From assembly GCF_963675165.1 (NCBI RefSeq), contig NC_087385.1:5601412-5665411 (forward strand): a stretch of DNA of 64,000 bases, written 5' to 3'. Origin of the DNA: Halichondria panicea. Its lineage: Eukaryota > Porifera > Demospongiae > Suberitida > Halichondriidae. Position 1 is the first letter of the stretch; every line of letters starts with the position of its first letter. A model generated the notes under the pieces. The model ran no database searches. It was not told the origin of the DNA and was given only the letters and a program-made list of their open reading frames with translations. Below are positions 24,801 through 37,800 of the stretch, one piece after another. The position numbers and the translations under genes are program-made.

Positions 24801-27800
24801 TGTGTGTGTGTGGGGGGGAAGATGTGATAAATGTTGATCTGCATGACGTTGTGTTAAGATATATATAATATTACTGTGTATATACGTACGTTGGCAAGCA
24901 GGATTCATTCCACTCCACCTTCCATCAGCCAGGCACACTCTGATCGAGTGGGTGGTCAAGACATAGCCCACGTCACACTGGTAGATGAAGGCAGAGCCGA
25001 GGGTTGTCGAGGAGACCTGTACATCTCCGTTAGTGGGCGGAGGCAGCAAACCACAATCAACCGCTGTGTGTGTGTGTGTGTGTGGGGTGGAGATGTGTAT
25101 AAGATCTGCATGATGTTGTGTTATATGTAAGTATACGTATTACTGTGTACAGAATTTACAAAATACCAATTATTTAAGTGAAGGCTAGAGACTATAAAGG
25201 TGCCAGAGTCTTAATAAGTAGACGCTACAACGTGATTGCACTGTACATAGTGTCTACACTAGACTGAATCAGCACCCAACACTTGTCTGAACATAGCGTC
25301 AGGGTGAATAACAAGACAGCTGAGCAGCATTTGAATGTGTGTGAACTAACCAGCTTTGATGTACCCTTGACTACCCCCCGGCCACACTAAGCTTTGATAG
25401 TGATAACAGTCAAAACTTCACTAGTGAAAAACTTATCACTCACGTAAGCAAGTAGGTTGAGTGCCCGACCAATCCCCATTCTTGTTGAGATCGCATATTC
25501 TTTCCGCTATGCCACTCAGGACATATCCCTCATCACAGCTGTACATTGCCATAGATCCAGACATCATGCCCTGACTGAGATCCACCGCTCCATTCTTAGG
25601 GGCAGTCAGTTTGTCACAGTTAAGAGGACCCATAGTGGCAGCTGTAAAGAAATGCACACTCACAAATAGAGACCATTTTACATCACATGCTATACTAAAG
25701 GGGTTATGAGATTCCATACAAAACTAAACGTATCTAGTGTAAAAAGTTCCGACAAATCCTGACATACATTGGCTTATCAACTTACGATCACATGTAGAGG
25801 GTGTTCCAGACCACTCCCCATTATCCTGACACTCTCTACCTTCTCCAGTCTCGATAAGCATAAAGCCTGAGTTGCAGCTGTACTCGGCCCTATCACCAGG
25901 TCTGTTGCCGTCCAGTGTCACGCTACCATTAGCAGGGGCTAACAACGATGAACACGTCACCGAGCAAAGAGGCTCCTCCCCACTCCACATCCCTGAGGGG
26001 AGACAGGTCCGGGTGAGGTCACCGCGCACTCTGTTCAGTCCCTCGTTGCAGGTGTAATCAGCACGATCTCCCACCTGTTCTCCCGTCAACACAACAGAGC
26101 TCGTGGGAGGGCTACCCAGCTCTTTGCAAAATACGGGGTTCTCTGTAAACAAGATATGAAAAATTCAAACCCCGGAAAAATTGGCAATATAGTTATAATC
26201 AAGTACCATAATTTGAAGCAACGAACTTAAAATTGAGTGACAAATAAGCTAATCATGAATGCAGAGAGTGAGTGTGTACGTGTGCACTCGCGAACGCAGC
26301 AATCATGAATGCAGAGAGCGAGTGTGTACGTGTGCACTCACGAACGCAGCAAGGCTCTAGAGCGAGTGTGTACGTGTGCACTCACGAACGCAGCAAGGCT
26401 CTAGAGCGAGTGTGTACGTGTGCACTCACGAACGCAGCAAGGCTCTAGAGCGAGTGTGTACGTGTGCACTCACGAACGCAGCAAGGCTCTAGAGCGAGTG
26501 TGTACGTGTGCACTCACGAACGCAGCAAGGCTCTAGACCAGTCCACTGGTTAGTCTGGGAGCAGGTGCGTATTTCATCTCCAAAGGCCAGCTGATGGGTC
26601 TCCTGACACGAGTAACTAGCCTCGTCCCCCAGGCCCTGGCCACTCATCACCACACGCCCATTGTGTGGGCTCTCCAGAGGGGGGCATTTCACCTCTGTGG
26701 GGGGGAATACAACTTGTCATGATTTATTTGACAACTTGATTTGAATTGACAAATGAATAAATACAACTATTGGGGCTTTATAGTGCATAGACTGTTACCA
26801 TAGCAGTCAGTTGGTAGACCAGTCCACAGTCCAGTGGCTTCACAGTGTCTTTGCAGGCTCTCTTGCCCACTAACCATGATGTAACCAAAGTTACAAGTGT
26901 ACTCAGCAACCGAGCCGTATCGATTCTCATTGGTCATCGTTAAGGTTGCATATAGAGGTATCGTCAGTCGGTTACAAGTGATGGCTGAAAAATTCAAACG
27001 TAAATGTTCATACACTAACTTTTCTTTGTAATGCACTGTACCTTGACAAGTAGGGGATTCCCCTGACCACACACTATACAGTCCACATATTCGCTGTGCT
27101 CTTTCTGGATTGCTGAGTGTGTAGCCTGAGTTGCATGAATAGACAGCTGCACTTCCCAGTGTCATGCCGTACATAGTCACAAGTCCGTTGATGGGATTAT
27201 TGAGCGTCCCACAAGAATCACCTGGTATCAGAGCAAATCATTGTAACGTTTTTAACAGTCACTTTGTGGTACGAGGTAGGTAGAGTATAACTTCCATTTA
27301 GGAAGTCACTTATTAACATACCGATGTACTCAATAAATACCAGAAAGTAATCAGATTAGTGTTGCTATGGTTTCTAACCTTCCTCTCTAATTGACATGTC
27401 AACACTCACTCATGCAGGAGGGCGTGTTTCCAGACCAGCTGCTGTCGGCCTGACAGGTGCGATCAGAAGAACCAACCAGACCATAGCCCCTCAGGCAAGA
27501 GTAGCTGACTGCATCGCCGTACTGTGGTGTGCCCCTGAACCTCGGGATAATGGTTCCATGATTGGGGTTTCTAGGCATCCCACACTCAACTCCTACAGTG
27601 CGAGTGGAGGAGGATTCGAGGCTAACAAAACACTTCAAAAGCAAAGATTGAAGGCGGCCCACTATGCTAACTATTCGAGTGCTTAATTGCTCACATGTTA
27701 ACGAGGAAGAAAGTGTCATCACTATATAAGGCTATTATTAGTTGATTAAATCTTCATCAAGTGTACAAAAAAACTCTAGTAAAAAAAGCTTATACATATA

Positions 27801-29655
27801 CATGTACAGGGTGTAACAACAGTATGTACTGTGACTCACGCGTGCACTGAGGTGGTGGTTCAGACCAAGTGCCAGCTGCAGCACATGTTATTTCTATTGC
27901 CCCAGACAACACATGGCCTGGATTGCAGGTGTAGGTTGCTTTGGCTCCATATTGGGTGGTGGAGTAAGAGACTGACCCGTGGTGAGGTCTGGATGGTGAG
28001 TTGCAACGTACTCCTGTGTGAAAACAATTGCTAAAATGTACACACAGGAACTAGACATACAATACAGACATAGACACCTGTATAATTGTTTGCTGTACGA
28101 GCTGGGACATGTTTGTAAACACGCCCACACAAAGAACAGATTTTAGTACGTTGTTGGGCTTCTTTGATTTTGATTAATTAGGAGTGTGAACATACAAGGC
28201 AGCAATCATTACACAGTTTACAAACAGTGATTATACTCTAACACCATCAGAGCAGCTTGTGATTGTACGTACAAGTGTAGTTAACTCTCAACAATCTTAA
28301 ACTACTTACCTTTGCATGAAGGAGTGCTGGCTGACCACTCTCCCTCACTCGAGCATGTTCTCTCCTCAGTCCCACGCAGGACGTGGCCATGACTACACAG
28401 AAACCTGACGGTTGAGCCTCGAGTCGTTCCACTCACAAATCGTCGACCATTTGTAATTCTACCCGGATCACCGCAATTAGCAGATACTACGAAAGATAAA
28501 CCAAAATTATGAACTAGTGCACATTTAACATTTGAGGTCAAAAAAGAACATTTTAGAGATTACCTTCGGCGCATTGTGGCCATGACCCATTCCAGTTGCC
28601 ATCACTACCACAGTGGAGCTGACGGTTGCCTAGTAACAAATGTCCTTCATTGCACACAAAGTTGACAGTATCATTTTCTCGAGTGCCTCCAAGAATCTTC
28701 CTCCCATTTGCAAAGTTTCCCTCATCCTTACATTGTCCAATTCCTAGAAAAATATAACAGAATTATATTACAACTGTTCATCGTATACACAGCACATACA
28801 CGTACACGTACAGTTTATACAGATTATGTTTGCAAAAACGGAAATTCTCTATATGTGGAGCAGACAAACGAATAGGTCAACCATTGCCACCAGATTAGTT
28901 AGTCATGCAAACCAAGTACTACATGTGACTCACTCCTGCAATGCAATCTCTCTCCCTGCCACCTGCCCCCAGTGCAGGTCAGCTGCTCGTTGCCGGAGAT
29001 TGGTACGTAGCCGTCCAGACAGCTATAGCCCACGCTACCCCCCACTGAGTAGGAGAGGATGAAAGCGAAGGTCGCTGGCTCGGGAGGGGGTCCACAGGGG
29101 TCAGGTGACCCGATATTGGGATGCAACACTGCAAACGGTAGAGAGACGTTAAACCGCATTGTGGTCACCTAATACCTTCTAGAGTTACAAGTATCAAAAC
29201 AAATGGTTTCTAACATAACCAAGGCAATTAATTCATACTGCACAAGTTCTTTGAAAGGTATAATCAGATTAGCACAGCAGACCACTGTCTAATGAGATGA
29301 CATATGTGTGCACCCACTCACCCACACACTCCGGTAAGTCTGCATTCCATTCTAGGATATTTCCTTCTCCATGCATGCAGCTTAGTGCTTCAGAGCCACG
29401 GAGCAAGAAGCCAGGGTTACATGCGAACCTCAGCATCGACCCGACGATCAATCTTCCTCCTCCCGTTCGAGTGCCGTCTCTTGGGACCCCGGGATCTGGA
29501 CAGCATGATGGGATGGAAACACTAACTGATTTCTTTGCCAATAAGTGATGAAGGTTAATATGTGGTTGTCTTGCTGATGATGGGGCTGCAGTAAGTATGA
29601 GTAAGAGACAGAGACAAACCCAGCAGTGAGCTCTCCATATCCATGAGTCCACCAT
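17835..29655 (-). CDS. T1: secreted multi-CCP protein with C-terminal tyrosinase-like domain
   Basis: The first exon (29322-29655; an alternative ATG lies at 29688) encodes a signal peptide ([17 protein letters not shown]) and the first CCP. Further one-CCP exons, each with the Cys-Tyr/Phe-Cys-Gly-Trp-Cys pattern, begin (low coordinate) near 28934, 28564, 28302, 27834, 27407, 27041, 26797, 26518, 25442, 24888, 24624, 24105, 23827, 23542, 23060, 22785, 22347, 21970, 21650, 21354, 20848, 20566, 20266, 19980, 19662, 19375 and 19060. One exon at about 25786-26142 holds two CCPs. Exons checked are phase 1-1. The last CCP is followed by PARANAAAT and the single-exon tyrosinase-like domain 17835-18889. 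Predicted size is roughly 2,200 aa. There is no transmembrane segment, so it is probably secreted or matrix-bound. The whole-gene chain is inferred from continuous strand, phase and a single signal peptide; internal gene breaks cannot be excluded. Confidence 0.78.
20266..21035 (-). repeat. Three-CCP-exon duplicated block, copy 2
   Basis: The exons near 20848, 20566 and 20266 ([52 protein letters not shown]) repeat, in the same order and almost word for word, the block at 23542-24290. Intron ends such as the stretch upstream of the 20266 exon are also similar, which indicates a recent segmental tandem duplication. Confidence 0.85.
23542..24290 (-). repeat. Three-CCP-exon duplicated block, copy 1
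   Basis: This is the partner of 20266-21035. The exon near 23542 encodes a CCP that appears identical to the one at 20266. The adjacent pair near 24624 and 24888 (CGLLxPPxNGD) is a separate local duplication. Confidence 0.85.
25064..25083. repeat. (GT)n tract beside a CCP acceptor
   Basis: On the minus strand this is a CA run ending in the acceptor of the CCP exon near 24888-25066. A shorter run sits in the same place beside the paralogous exon (about 24798), so the tract was copied with the exon. Confidence 0.8.
26251..26526. repeat. Minisatellite that replicates an exon end and its 5' splice site
   Basis: Six tandem copies: two 50-bp units (26251-26300, 26301-26350) and four 44-bp units (26351-26526). 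On the minus strand each 44-bp unit contains the last about 19 nt of the adjacent CCP exon (GAGCCTTGCTGCGTTC) followed by the donor gtgagt. The exon-proximal donor is at 26518/26517. The most distal copy has gcgagt in place of gtgagt. Reading past the first donor meets a stop ([11 protein letters not shown] then TAG). Confidence 0.9.
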
Positions 29656-30789
29656 GCTGCTTGACCTTGTGCACCTTGGAGCTTGCATTTTGTAGATGTA
29701 GATCTAGTATATTTGCAGGCCAGCTGCAAAATGATATAAAGATGCTATTTTGCAACGTGCTAAATATAGCTAGCTAGTTTCTGTGTTGGGCATCATGGTC
29801 TTTTTTATACTTTTACAGCTAGCCTAATTAGCTAATAATTAGTATACTATTAATTTACTTCCTGTACATGTATAGCTTCCGGCATAGAGTTAATTGGTTG
29901 AGTACAAGTTGCAAGCAAGTTACATGGATGCCAGTCATACACTGATGTTGTGCTGCTGCACAGTATTCTTCATGTCTCCAAAACTATTTTCACAGCCACA
30001 CAGCAGTGCAGCACAGCTATGGAAATAGTTTACAGCAAATGAATCACTTGGTCCAATACTTATAAAGTCACTATAGCAATGTATGCATGAGTGCATGAAG
30101 CAATCAATGGTTTAGACCTGAAAAGATATGATTCATTATGCATTTAAACTCCCCAGGATGCAGGATGTTCAAAGACGTGAGAAAAAAGCACTCTGTAATT
30201 GAATTTGCCCCACGTGTTCCTTGGATCCCTTTATTCAGAGGAACTGATGATTAGTAGCTAATAGGTTTCAGCACACACCTAACCCCCCTGCAAAGACCTT
30301 ATGGAGACAGGGCATAAACACCCAGTACCAAATTGGGGGAACAGGTGCACACACCAGCAGAGGAGTAGCTGAAGACAATCCAACTCAGAAGAGGGAGTAG
30401 CTAAGAGCCATTTGCACCTGTTTGAAGTTTTTCTCCCACTAATCAGAGCATGTCTGTAGTCCTGGTGTCTACAGATTTAGTCGACTTACTATGCTTTGTT
30501 ATTCTACACTGTGCATGCAATTAGCTAATGAGCTTAAGTACATGCAGCATTCATACTCTGCAAAAAACATACATGCATGAGTACAACACTAGCTCTGCAT
30601 GTTGGTATCCATCAAAAGTTGTAAAAGTTTAATGCAAAAAATAACTGATGAAGATGTCTATATAAATCTATGTTCTGTATGTTCGGTTAACCGTATGTTC
30701 TGTATCAGGAGTACATGATTATTGTCTATACACTATAAACAGTCCGTGTTCTGTATGTTCTGTAATATTAAATTGACAGTATTTTGTAA
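29656..30789. other. Intergenic region between T2 and T1
   Basis: About 1.1 kb with no credible exon on either strand. It should contain the T2 3' UTR and the T1 promoter. A GTGCTGCTGCAC-type stretch near 29950 and a partial inverse near 30006 are the only structures seen. Confidence 0.55.
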
Positions 30790-31847
30790 CTAGATACGAG
30801 TGGCTCTTCGGAACACTCTGGGCTTGCTGCATTCCGTCTCCATGAAATCGTGATTTTCCGTCGTCATCATTGAGTCCATAAACATCATGTCCTCCATGGG
30901 AACACAATCCATGCGAGTGATCTCAACTCTAAGCCCCACGCTAGCAGGAAGGGGACCGGCATGATTCTTCTGTAGAACAGGGGGCTCGTATATAGCACAC
31001 GAATCATAAGGGAGATTGCGATTATTGCTGAACTGAGATACACGGAAACCAGGTGAGAGAAGGAGGGGATTGTTGTCGAAAGCGTAGCGAACTTCTTCAC
31101 GTCCTTGCCCGATCAGTTGCCATCTTGTGAGGATAGAGTCGAGTCTTGCCAAGTGAAGGATGTGCACTGGGTCATTGGCAGCATTCACACCACACATTGT
31201 ACCACCCACAAAGCACTGGACATTGAGGCCAATAAACAGCTGCAAAAATTGATGGAACGTCCCAAATTCATCGGATGGAAGAGGAAGTAAATCCCGGTCG
31301 ATTATGTCTCTGCTTGGGAATCGTCTGTTGGTATAGTCTCTTTGCAGACACCCGCCACCTGCTGAAGGTGTGATTGAGAATTGCCCCACCCTTACAGGAC
31401 CTGTGATGACACAGCTATCAGTCGCACGAGAGGTGTCTCCAAAACCATCCGTATTGTCCCAAACATTAGCTGCATATGGAGTGATCGGGAAGGGGGTCCA
31501 ATCATAGTATGGAATTGTTACCATGCAGTCAATATCTTGGAGCAAGTTTTCATATTCGAGCAAGAAATAGCGCACAAACATAAAATACTGGCTCGTTGAG
31601 GATGCCGAACTCTGAGTGACATCGTTCTCAAACGATTGTTTCCACAGGGAAATCAGTGCATCGTATCGCGGCTTATATATCGGATCTTGAGCAGCTGTCA
31701 GGAAAGTGGTGATGTATCTTTGTCGCTCTGAGATGCTAAGGCCGGCATAATCTCTTCTCAGACGACAGCAGTTTCTGAGTCGCCCATCGATACAGTCACA
31801 CTTTCTGCCACATCTGTCATAATGGTCTTTGCCAGTAGAGCATGTGT
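30790..31847 (-). other. T2 tyrosinase-like domain exon, copper sites degenerate
   Basis: The same Cys-rich entry ([18 protein letters not shown]) and core ([16 protein letters not shown]) as T1. CuA is more damaged: the HR pair is VR ([13 protein letters not shown]) and no His occupies the other CuA positions. CuB has FHQFLQ (first His kept, second Gln) and [12 protein letters not shown], where one of the two LHH histidines remains. About two of six ligands are left, a different set from T1. The C-terminal tail is rich in Met and Glu. Confidence 0.85.
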
Positions 31848-34800
31848 CTGTAAAAATAAAAATATTATCTATAGAGCAGCCAAAAATATATAGCATCGCC
31901 AATTTTGAAAGGGGGAACGGTTTCAAACTTCTAATGCCAGTATCGAAAAAGGAACAGTATTCGAGCGATGTTACTTACCATTGAAGCGTACACAAGTTGG
32001 CAAACTGTCACTCCATTGACTGTCATTTTGACACACTCTGAACTTTGCACCTACTAAATCGTAATCATCAAAGCACCTGTAGAAGACAGCTGCCCCGACA
32101 CTGAAGTCATCTCCAACTCGTAGTCCATTATCAGGCACCCCAGGATCACTACACCCAGCGGGGGGAACTGTAGTGAAGGAAGGGGGGGAGCAACTGAAAT
32201 AAATACATACTAATACTGTAACTATACGGTATCCTGTCCTCATTACAGTATGCATAGTCAGCTAGTGTACTATATAGGGAAGCTATAACTCATGTCTTCA
32301 CCCTCACCAATGCAAGAAGGATCACTACCGGACCACTCTCCAGTAGCCAAACACATTCGTTGCACGTTTCCATCCAGAACAAACCCAGTGTTACAGACAT
32401 AAGTTGCTAGAGATCCAAATGTCACGCCATTGAGGGTAACAATACCGTTCTCTGGTCTGGACAGTGCAGGGCACACCACAGCTATAGCGGGAGAGAAAAT
32501 ATTAATGGCACATATATAGCACATAGCTATAGCTACCGTGTCACATTATAGCATCATTGCATGCAATGGGGATTAACTAATCACATGGTGCCATCTGCCA
32601 TCTGCATTTCACATTCCTTTAGGTTACATCATAAGAGTGAAATAGAGAGAAATTCAAACAGTTGTTCTTACGATCACATCTTGGCTCCACCCCGCTCCAA
32701 TCTCCCGTCTCAGTGCAGAGCCGTCCAGCATTGCCCACTAATACATAACCAAAGTTGCAAGTGTACACAGCAGGGGAGCCCAGGGTTGTGTTGAACACCT
32801 CCACGCGACCATTGGTAGGATCAGCCAAAGAACCACAGTCAATGGCTGCATGGGAACATACAAGTCTTAATGACATACAGGACAAATCTTTTTCAAGTTT
32901 GGATGCTTTTGACTTAAGTTATGTACTTCAAAGCCATCTAAGCATCTCTTAAGTTGGCTACCAACAGTTATGCAACCCATTCTCACCCCCTCTCCCCCAG
33001 GTACTATGACCTCGCCTCGCCCCTAGTTAGGCAAGGTGCTAAGTACTCACGTTGGCAAGTGGGCTCTTCTTTCGTCCATTCTCCGTCCTCAGTGCAGGTT
33101 CTGATGTCATCTCCAAACAGTACATATCCAGGGTCACAGACGTACGTTGCCGTGGAGAATGGCTCCAGGCCAGTAACAGTCACCATCCCATTGGACGGAT
33201 TGGTTAGCTCGATACAACTCACTACAGGTATGACTGCAAGCAAGGAAAATGGGGAAATTGTTAAACACAAGATTCCATTTGATCTGGTGTTCTACACACT
33301 CACATATGCATACTGGCTCTGCTCCGCTCCACTGCCCGTCTGCTTGACAAAATCGTGATTCAGTGCCCTCTAGAAGGTACCCAAAGACGCAAGAGTAGAC
33401 AGCTGTGGATCCGAAGAGAGTTGACTGGAATTCTACATTCCCATTGGTTGGATTATCGAGAGATCCACAGTCAACCGCTGCAGTATTGTGTGTGGAAATA
33501 ACAAAATGTGTCGTAATGAGCAGCTGCATGTAATTGCATGTGTACTTGTGTAGGTGTTTTTTTCCTAGGCTGCCAAGTACGTACGTTCACAGGTGGGTGC
33601 CACTCCAGACCACTCCCTGTCCATCTGGCACATTCTTTGTGATGCTCCATCCAACTCAAAGCCTTCATTGCAGCTGTACTCAGCTGTCGAGCCTACCGCT
33701 ACCCCAGAGAGTACCACTGCTCCATTGGTAGGGTCATCAAGCCCGTCACAATCCACAGCTACAGTATAAAAATTACAATAACATTTAAAAACTATTGGGG
33801 TGAATAGTAATTGGATAGTTGTAGAGAAGAATAGAAGCGTGCTTACATATACAGGTGGGCTCTTCATCGGACCAATTTCCGTTTGTTTGACAAGTACGAG
33901 TAATTTCGCCGTTGAGTCTAAAACCCATGTCACACGAGTACATGGCTATTGAGCCGGGAGTGCGTCCCATCAGCATGATCATGCCATTCACAGGAGCTAA
34001 CAATTCCTCGCACATGACATCAGCTGAATACACAACAGTGAAAGTACATACAGTGTAGTCATAGCGGCAGGTACATACATGCACATGCTTGTTATCATGC
34101 AGACTCACGTTTACAAGTCGGAGCATCTCCAGACCATGTACCATCTGCCTGACATACTCGAGTAACCACTCCATTGAGAGAGAATCCGTCGTTGCAGCTG
34201 TACATAGCCACTGAGGAGAAGATGGTCCCAGTCAGGGAGACACTCCCATCACGAGGGTTGAGCAAGTTCATGCAGTCCACAGCTGTAGGAACAATTAAAA
34301 GATTGCCAACCTATTATTCAACCTACCTCTACACACTGGTTCTTCCCCGGACCATTTTCCATTGTCTTGACAAATTCTAGTAGCTTCTCCATTCAGAACA
34401 TAGCCACTCTCACAAGTGTAGGTGGAAACTGTTCCAACAGAATTCCCTGGTTGGTCTACGTCTCCATTGGCAGGGGAACTTAGGTCATCACACATCACAA
34501 TAACTGTGCCAGAAAAAATGAATTCAATTAGAGCAGAGAAATCGAAGGGAGAAAATTACTCACATTCACAGATTGGTTGGCTGCCGGACCACTGTCCACT
34601 TTCCTGACATGTCCTTGTTTCATCTCCAACCAGCAAGTAGCCACCATTGCAAGTGTAGGTGGAAACTGTTCCAACAGAATTCCCTGGTTGGTCCACGTCT
34701 CCATTGGTAGGGGAACTTAGGTCATCACACGTCACAATAACTGCATGCAGTCAAATCAATTAAAAGACCGGACTGAATTTTATCGAAAATACTCACATTC

Positions 34801-37800
34801 ACAGATTGGTTGGCTGCCAGACCATTGTCCACTTTCCTGACATGTCCTTGTTTCATCTCCAACCAGCAAGTAGCCACCATTGCAAGTGTAGGTGGAAACT
34901 GTTCCAACAGAATTCCCTGGTTGGTCCACATCTCCATTGGTAGGGGCACTCAGGTCATCACACGTCACAATAACTGCATGCAGTCAAATCAATTAAAAGA
35001 CCGGACTGAATTTTATCCGAAAATACTCACATTCACAGATTGGTTGGCTGCCAGACCACTGTCCACTTTCCTGACATGTCCTTGTTTCATCTCCAACCAG
35101 CAAGTAGCCACCATTGCAAGTGTAGGTGGAAACTGTTCCAACAGAATTCCCTGGTTGGTCCACATCTCCATTGGCAGGGGCACTCAGGTCATCACACGTC
35201 ACAATAACTGCATGCAGTCAAATATATCAATTAAAAGACCAGACTAAATTTTATCGCAATTTATAAATTACTCACATTCACAGATTGGTTGGCTGCCAGA
35301 CCATTGTCCACTTTCCTGACATGTCCTTGTTTCATCTCCAACCAGCAAGTAGCCACCATTGCAAGTGTAGGTGGAAACTGTTCCAACAGAATTCCCTGGT
35401 TGGTCCACGTCTCCATTGGCAGGGGCACTCAGGTCATCACACGTCACAATAACTGCAGTCAATATATCAATTAAAAGAGGGGCTGAATATCGATTTAGAG
35501 AAAATACTAACATTCACAGATTGGTTGGCTGCCAGACCACAGTCCACTTTCCTGACATGTCCTTGTTTCGTCTCCAACCAGCAAGTAGCCACCATTGCAA
35601 GTGTAGGTGGAAACTGTTCCAACAGAATTCCCTGGTTGGTCCACGTCTCCATTGGTAGGGGCACTCAGGTCATCACACGTCACAATAACTGCATGCAGTC
35701 AAATCAATTAAAAGACCGGACTGAATTTTATCGAAAATACTCACATTCACAGATTGGTTGGCTTCCAGACCACTGTCCACTTTCTTGACATGTCCTTGTT
35801 TCGTCTCCAACCAGCAAGTAGCCACCATTGCAAGTGTAGGTGGAAACTGTTCCAACAGAATTCCCTGGTTGGTCCACGTCTCCATTGGTAGGGGCACTCA
35901 GGTCATCACACGTCACAATAACTGCATGCAGTCAAATCAATTAAAAGACCGGACTGAATTTTAAAATACTCACATTCACAGATTGGTTGGCTTCCAGACC
36001 ACTGTCCACTTTCTTGACATGTCCTTGTTTCGTCTCCAACCAGCAAGTAGCCACCATTGCAAGTGTAGGTGGAAACTGTTCCAACAGAATTCCCTGGTTG
36101 GTCCACGTCTCCATTGGCAGGGGCACTCAGGTCATCACACATCACAATAACTGCAGTCAAATATATCAATTAAAAGACCAGACTGAATTTTATCGCAATT
36201 TATAAATTACTCACATTCACAGATTGGTTGGCTGCCGGACCACTGTCCACTTTCCTGACATGTCCTTGTTTCATCTCCAACCAGCAAGTAGCCACCATTG
36301 CAAGTGTAGGTGGAAACTGTTCCAACAGAATTCCCTGGTTGGTCCACGTCTCCATTGGCAGGGGAACTCAGGTCATTGCACGTAATAATACCTGCAAAGC
36401 AAAAATTAAATTTAGTAGAGAACATATTAAAAACAAACTAACGTCGACATCTTGGTTCATCTCCAGACCAAGTTCCATCTTTTAGGCATGTGCGCACTTG
36501 AACACCTTCAAGAACATATCCCCCATTGCACATGTAGGTTGCCGTGGATCCCACCATTAGTCCTGTCAGTTTAACAGAGCCACCTTCAGGTGCTTCCAAT
36601 ACACTGCACTCAACTTCTACAAAACGAGACGAATGAATAATTCAAAGTACTAAAAGTACAAGGAGACTTGTTAAAAAAATGCACATACACGTTTCGGCTT
36701 ATTGAAACATGACACTTACTTTTAGTGCAAACTGGAGGCTCTCCACTCCATTTTCCATCATTGCATGTTCTCTTAGATCCTCCAACGAGTAAGTAGCCTG
36801 GAATGCAGGTGTATCGAGCAGTAGAACCTGTAGCTAGACCATTGACCTCAACAGCACCATTCAGAGGGTTGGGCAGCGATGGGCAGTCTCTTGGAACACC
36901 TGCAATTAACATAGGAGTAAATTAATGTTTTGTGTGCGCTAAAATAAATTAGCACCTGCAAAACAAATACACACTTGGACGTGCTCCGATATTGTTTCAT
37001 TTATGTAGCTTTGAGGAAAGCTACTAATTTAATCTCAAGGGTATGTTTTATCGACAAAATGCCCCGCCTAAGTTGTTATTTATTTGCGGCTTATGATGAA
37101 ACAAAATTAGTGCACTGTATTCAAACATTTATGATCAAAAGAGTACCACAAAATAGTTAAATCATGAAGGCTGGAGCATCTATTTTCTCTAGTGTACATG
37201 TATATACTACATAGAAATAAAAAGTTGCTAACTGCATGTAATCAAATACTTATGTCTGAGCTACGGAGTAATAAGAGTCCAATCAGTGATGGCGGTAGTG
37301 GTACCGACGCACACTATACTTACGGATGCAAGTAGGGGCGGAGCCTGTCCAGTTGCCACTGGAATTGCACACCCTCCTCTCATTACCGGAGAGCTTGAAA
37401 CCAGGTAAACACCTATGCTTAGCAACGGAGCCAAAATTAGTGAAATTGGTAAAGAAAATCCTTCCATCCTTCAATTTTAGGTCCGTGCACTTGATGGCTG
37501 CAGAGATAATTATTAATACACTGCACTGAGAGTACTAGTGTTGATGTGACTGTACAGGAATTAAGTGAGGGCTACTCCCATATCATGCAGATTAATAAGG
37601 AGGCATACTAACTAAATAACAAACAGAGGTACAAAGGCTGTTATGAGTTTTGTGGTGTCATGTCTATATTTAATCATAACAAAGTATAAACATGTACTTA
37701 CTAAATAGACAAAACTTTAGTCAACAACACTAAGCAATAGTACTAATTAATCTGCTGCAATGCAATTAGTACCATACTATAAAGAGATTTTTGCTTTCAC

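Noticed and set aside
29945..30040. Interleaved inverted repeats resembling a pseudoknot upstream of T1
   Set aside because: The arms are short and imperfect (GTGCTGCTGCAC and AAACTATTTTC with partial inverses), so chance is a sufficient explanation.
34327..36392. Regular direct repeats that could suggest a CRISPR-like array
   Set aside because: Units are about 235 bp, encode CCP domains with splice sites and show no short-repeat/spacer structure.
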